The position numbers were made by a program, and so were the translations under genes. The notes below the pieces were generated by a model. It was not told the origin of the DNA. It did no database searches and saw only the letters and a program-made list of their open reading frames with translations. A stretch of DNA of 64,000 bases from assembly GCA_965153455.1 (NCBI GenBank), contig OZ234504.1, forward strand, positions 7,812,001-7,876,000, in the 5' to 3' direction. The DNA comes from Sphagnum compactum. Lineage: Eukaryota > Bryophyta > Sphagnopsida > Sphagnales. Positions 61,229-64,000 of the stretch are shown piece after piece; position 1 is the stretch's first letter; each line of letters begins with the position of its first letter.

Positions 61229-64000
61229 TAGTTGAATTGCACACCTATTATTGCTCTTGAAGATTATATGAAAACAAAATATTCTTCAACTAAAGATAAT
61301 TATGATTTAATTTTAAAAGTTAGGTTTTTTGAACAACTTTAGGTTGATGATGATTAGGTAAATCACCCAACTAACCATGTTTACAAAAAATTTCCCCCTT
61401 TTATCCAATATGGGATTTCACACATGACCAACAATACATGCGTTGTTGAACAAGTTGCACAACAACAAGCTTGTGTCAAGCTTTTGATATTTTCTTAGGC
61501 TTCTAAATTTTGGATGTTGGGTGGTTTTGGGTGTTTTTTTTTTGCAAACAACTTGTGTTATAATGGGTAGAATTTTTGTTTAAGAATTGGGGTTCAATTC
61601 CCCCACATGCTACTTGAATTCGTAAGGTGTTCATGTTTTTTTACTACATTTATGGGATATTGTGCAATTGCAAAAAAATTGTATATAACTCAATTTTGAA
61701 ATTTGGCAATGCATATGTTCTATACATATCCATAGTTTTTTAACATTTAAAAACTCGACTCATTCATATTTGGCAAAGGGAAAAAAATGGTTGAATGCAA
61801 TAACTATCTTTACAACTAATATATTGAATTTTAAAAATACATATCCATCTTTTTTTTTAATAAAGAATATGTTATGTTGATATTTAGAGGTTTCTCCCGA
61901 AATGGGATAACTAAACAACATTGCTTATAACCTCTTATAAAAGCCATTAGTTAGGTTTTTTTGCCAAAAAAATCAAAACTTAGAAGTGTGCTTTTGACTT
62001 AACTCCTACATGACATTTGGGCATCTTGAAAAAAAATGGTTACTATAACTTCTAGGGTTAAGGTATATTGGGGGGATCGTATTTAACAAAGATTTTCCCC
62101 CTTGGATATTTTTGGGGGGCCATTATAATCCGACAATTTTTCATTATTGAACCAATTCATGGTCATAATTGAATGTTTAATTTATGTTGAGACCTTCACA
62201 AGTGAACCAAATACTAGTTAATGACACTTACATAAGGTAGAATAATGAAACAATTGTTCATCATTTATTCCCTTTGAGTTTGTAATTGAAGGTTGTGATG
62301 GTTTTTTTCCACCTTTTGTAAGTTGAAGTTAGATCACATGCATGTTTAAGAAATGCAAAACTTGTGAAAGAAACAACAACCAATAATTATTTGCAAAATT
62401 ATCTATGGTCTAAATTAATGCTTTCAATTTTTTTAAATCCAAGATGTGACAACATACATGCTATGAAAAATACATTAGATTCTTTTAAAATAGTTTAAAC
62501 TCCTTTTACCAACAAACTTGTTGATATTTTAAGTTTTATCTTGAATTTTGAGTTTTCTTTAGGTAGTTTAAATGTTGTTGTGACTAAAAAATATTAAAAA
62601 TTGAAATCATGTGCAATGAATGTGATTTTGTACTTTGTTATTTCATATTGACTTTCATTAACATATACTCACTTTTAAAATGTCTAAGAGTTGAAGATGA
62701 AAAGGAAGATCCAAACTAAACCCAAATTCATTTTATGGAGAAACTTTATATGTTTAACTATTATTATCCATGACATAATGAAAGTAAAAAACTACTTACA
62801 GTAAGCCAAGTGATGAGTGTGAATAAAAAAAAATTAGTTGGTTTTTTTAATTTGTCCCCCACCATGACAAGTATATAATTTTGCAAAGAAAAAAGTTTGG
62901 AAGTCAAGTTATTAAAATAAACTGGACAATTGTGTGAGTTCCATACATAATCATATATTTAAAGGTGTTAACAAAATGTTTGACATGTTGCATGTTCCCC
63001 TTTTGTTTTCTCTTTCCTTTAAACCCATGGTCAATGATCTTGCAAGTTGTCACAAACATGATTATTTTCACATCCATGTCAATATATCGAGTTATTTTTG
63101 TTTGGGGAAAAATAATTTGTTTTTCCAAAATCCATAACATGTTAAAATAAGGCGGCTCATGTTAGGATTTTGCACATACTTTGCTCTATGACTTTTAGAT
63201 GTGTTCATATTCCAATGGAATAAAACCAATAATTTTGCTATCTCTTGCATTGTGTCACATGGCAACCCCGTGTTAAAAAATCACCAAAATGCATTTTAAA
63301 AGGATTTTTTTCTTATCGTTTTTTGGTTCACCTTATCTTGCATTCACCCCAATTAAATTGGAACATGTGGTAATAAATAGCTTATGCTAAATAATTTGAT
63401 TTACAATTCATAATCTAGTAGTTGTTTATTGGGAATTACCATGAATAACTTGGGATGAACATAGGGCAAGTCAATATGAGTGTTTTTAAATAAGCTATAT
63501 TCATGATATTCAAACTAAATTCTTCCATATGTTTTCATAATATGTTTTAAACATTTTCATGTAAGGACATTAAAATTTGCAACATTAATACAAATGTGAC
63601 ACTAAAACATGAAAAACCAAACATTAGTTGAACTTATTATGGATACTATTAGTGTCAAATTTCATTCATTTTATTTCATATTAAGATTACATTTTTGAAT
63701 TTGCATAATTACATACCATTCATGCTTGTGATTTGGTTTTATGAAAACCATTCAATCATATATAATCTTACTATTACAAAAGGTAGTTTATATGTTTTGA
63801 TTGTTTTGTTAGGTTGAGATAACACAAACCATGATGTCCCCTATTGCACTTTTGGTACTATTGGAAAGCCCTTGATGGATAGGGATGCACAAAGGTGGTT
63901 TCACAATGTTTAACCTATAGGGCTTGAATTATTGAATATTGAACATGATCATTCAAAATCCAATATTGAAATTAAAAATATTATAAACAAATTGGGGTAC
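61229..64000. other. AT-rich DNA after the transposase relic; nothing recognised
   Basis: The tract has very low GC and short frames only. At 61575-61590 the word GGGGTTCAATTCCCC is a short palindrome resembling a tRNA B box, but no tRNA fold is visible. The region may hold the 3' part of the hAT element and other debris. Confidence 0.4.

Noticed and set aside
61575-61590. GGGGTTCAATTCCCC as part of a tRNA
   Set aside because: No acceptor, D or anticodon stems can be formed around it; it is a short palindrome in AT-rich DNA.

Overview
The window looks like nuclear DNA of a land plant. It is gene-poor and AT-rich. Genes have several small introns with GT/AG borders, there is a hydroxyproline-rich extensin, and there are relics of PPR, hAT-transposase and RING-like sequences. 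The wording of the PPR and hAT relics resembles large families I associate with ferns, so a fern or another seedless vascular plant is my best guess; this is inference from remembered protein style and was not checked by a search.

Three genes are well supported. (1) Positions 1-2102, + strand: the 3' six exons of a zinc-independent quinone oxidoreductase of the MDR superfamily; its 5' end lies before the window. (2) Positions 6948-7997, - strand: a single-exon extensin-like secreted cell-wall protein with an unusual His/Asp-rich insert. (3) Positions 52874-54717, - strand: a five-exon gene for a 267-residue protein with a basic cluster and Trp/Asp motifs; I could not name its function. A short ORF near 32.1 kb (- strand) and a set of exon-like blocks at 48.9-51 kb (+ strand) are weak candidates.

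The rest is mostly mobile-element debris, repeats and AT-rich DNA. The main items are a 300-bp MITE with TAA target duplication (12548-12847), a dispersed repeat seen about six times, copia-type gag fragments (13.0 and 21.4 kb), a RING-like coding relic (26.8-28.2 kb), a long foldback element (44.3-44.7 kb), a PPR pseudogene (47.5-48.5 kb) and a badly decayed BED/hAT transposase gene (58.8-61.2 kb). Local arrays include islands built almost only from TAGG/CCTA words (3.3, 22-23.4, 32.5-33.1 and 44.0 kb), minisatellites of 14, 41, 50, 73 and 80 bp, and several strong hairpins.

The genes do not form a functional cluster: they are unrelated loci separated by repeats. I see no operon, CRISPR array, rRNA or convincing tRNA. 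I did not find a clear new biological system; the strongest candidates for a second look are the TAGG islands, the dispersed repeat with a palindromic core, the foldback element and the unidentified five-exon gene.
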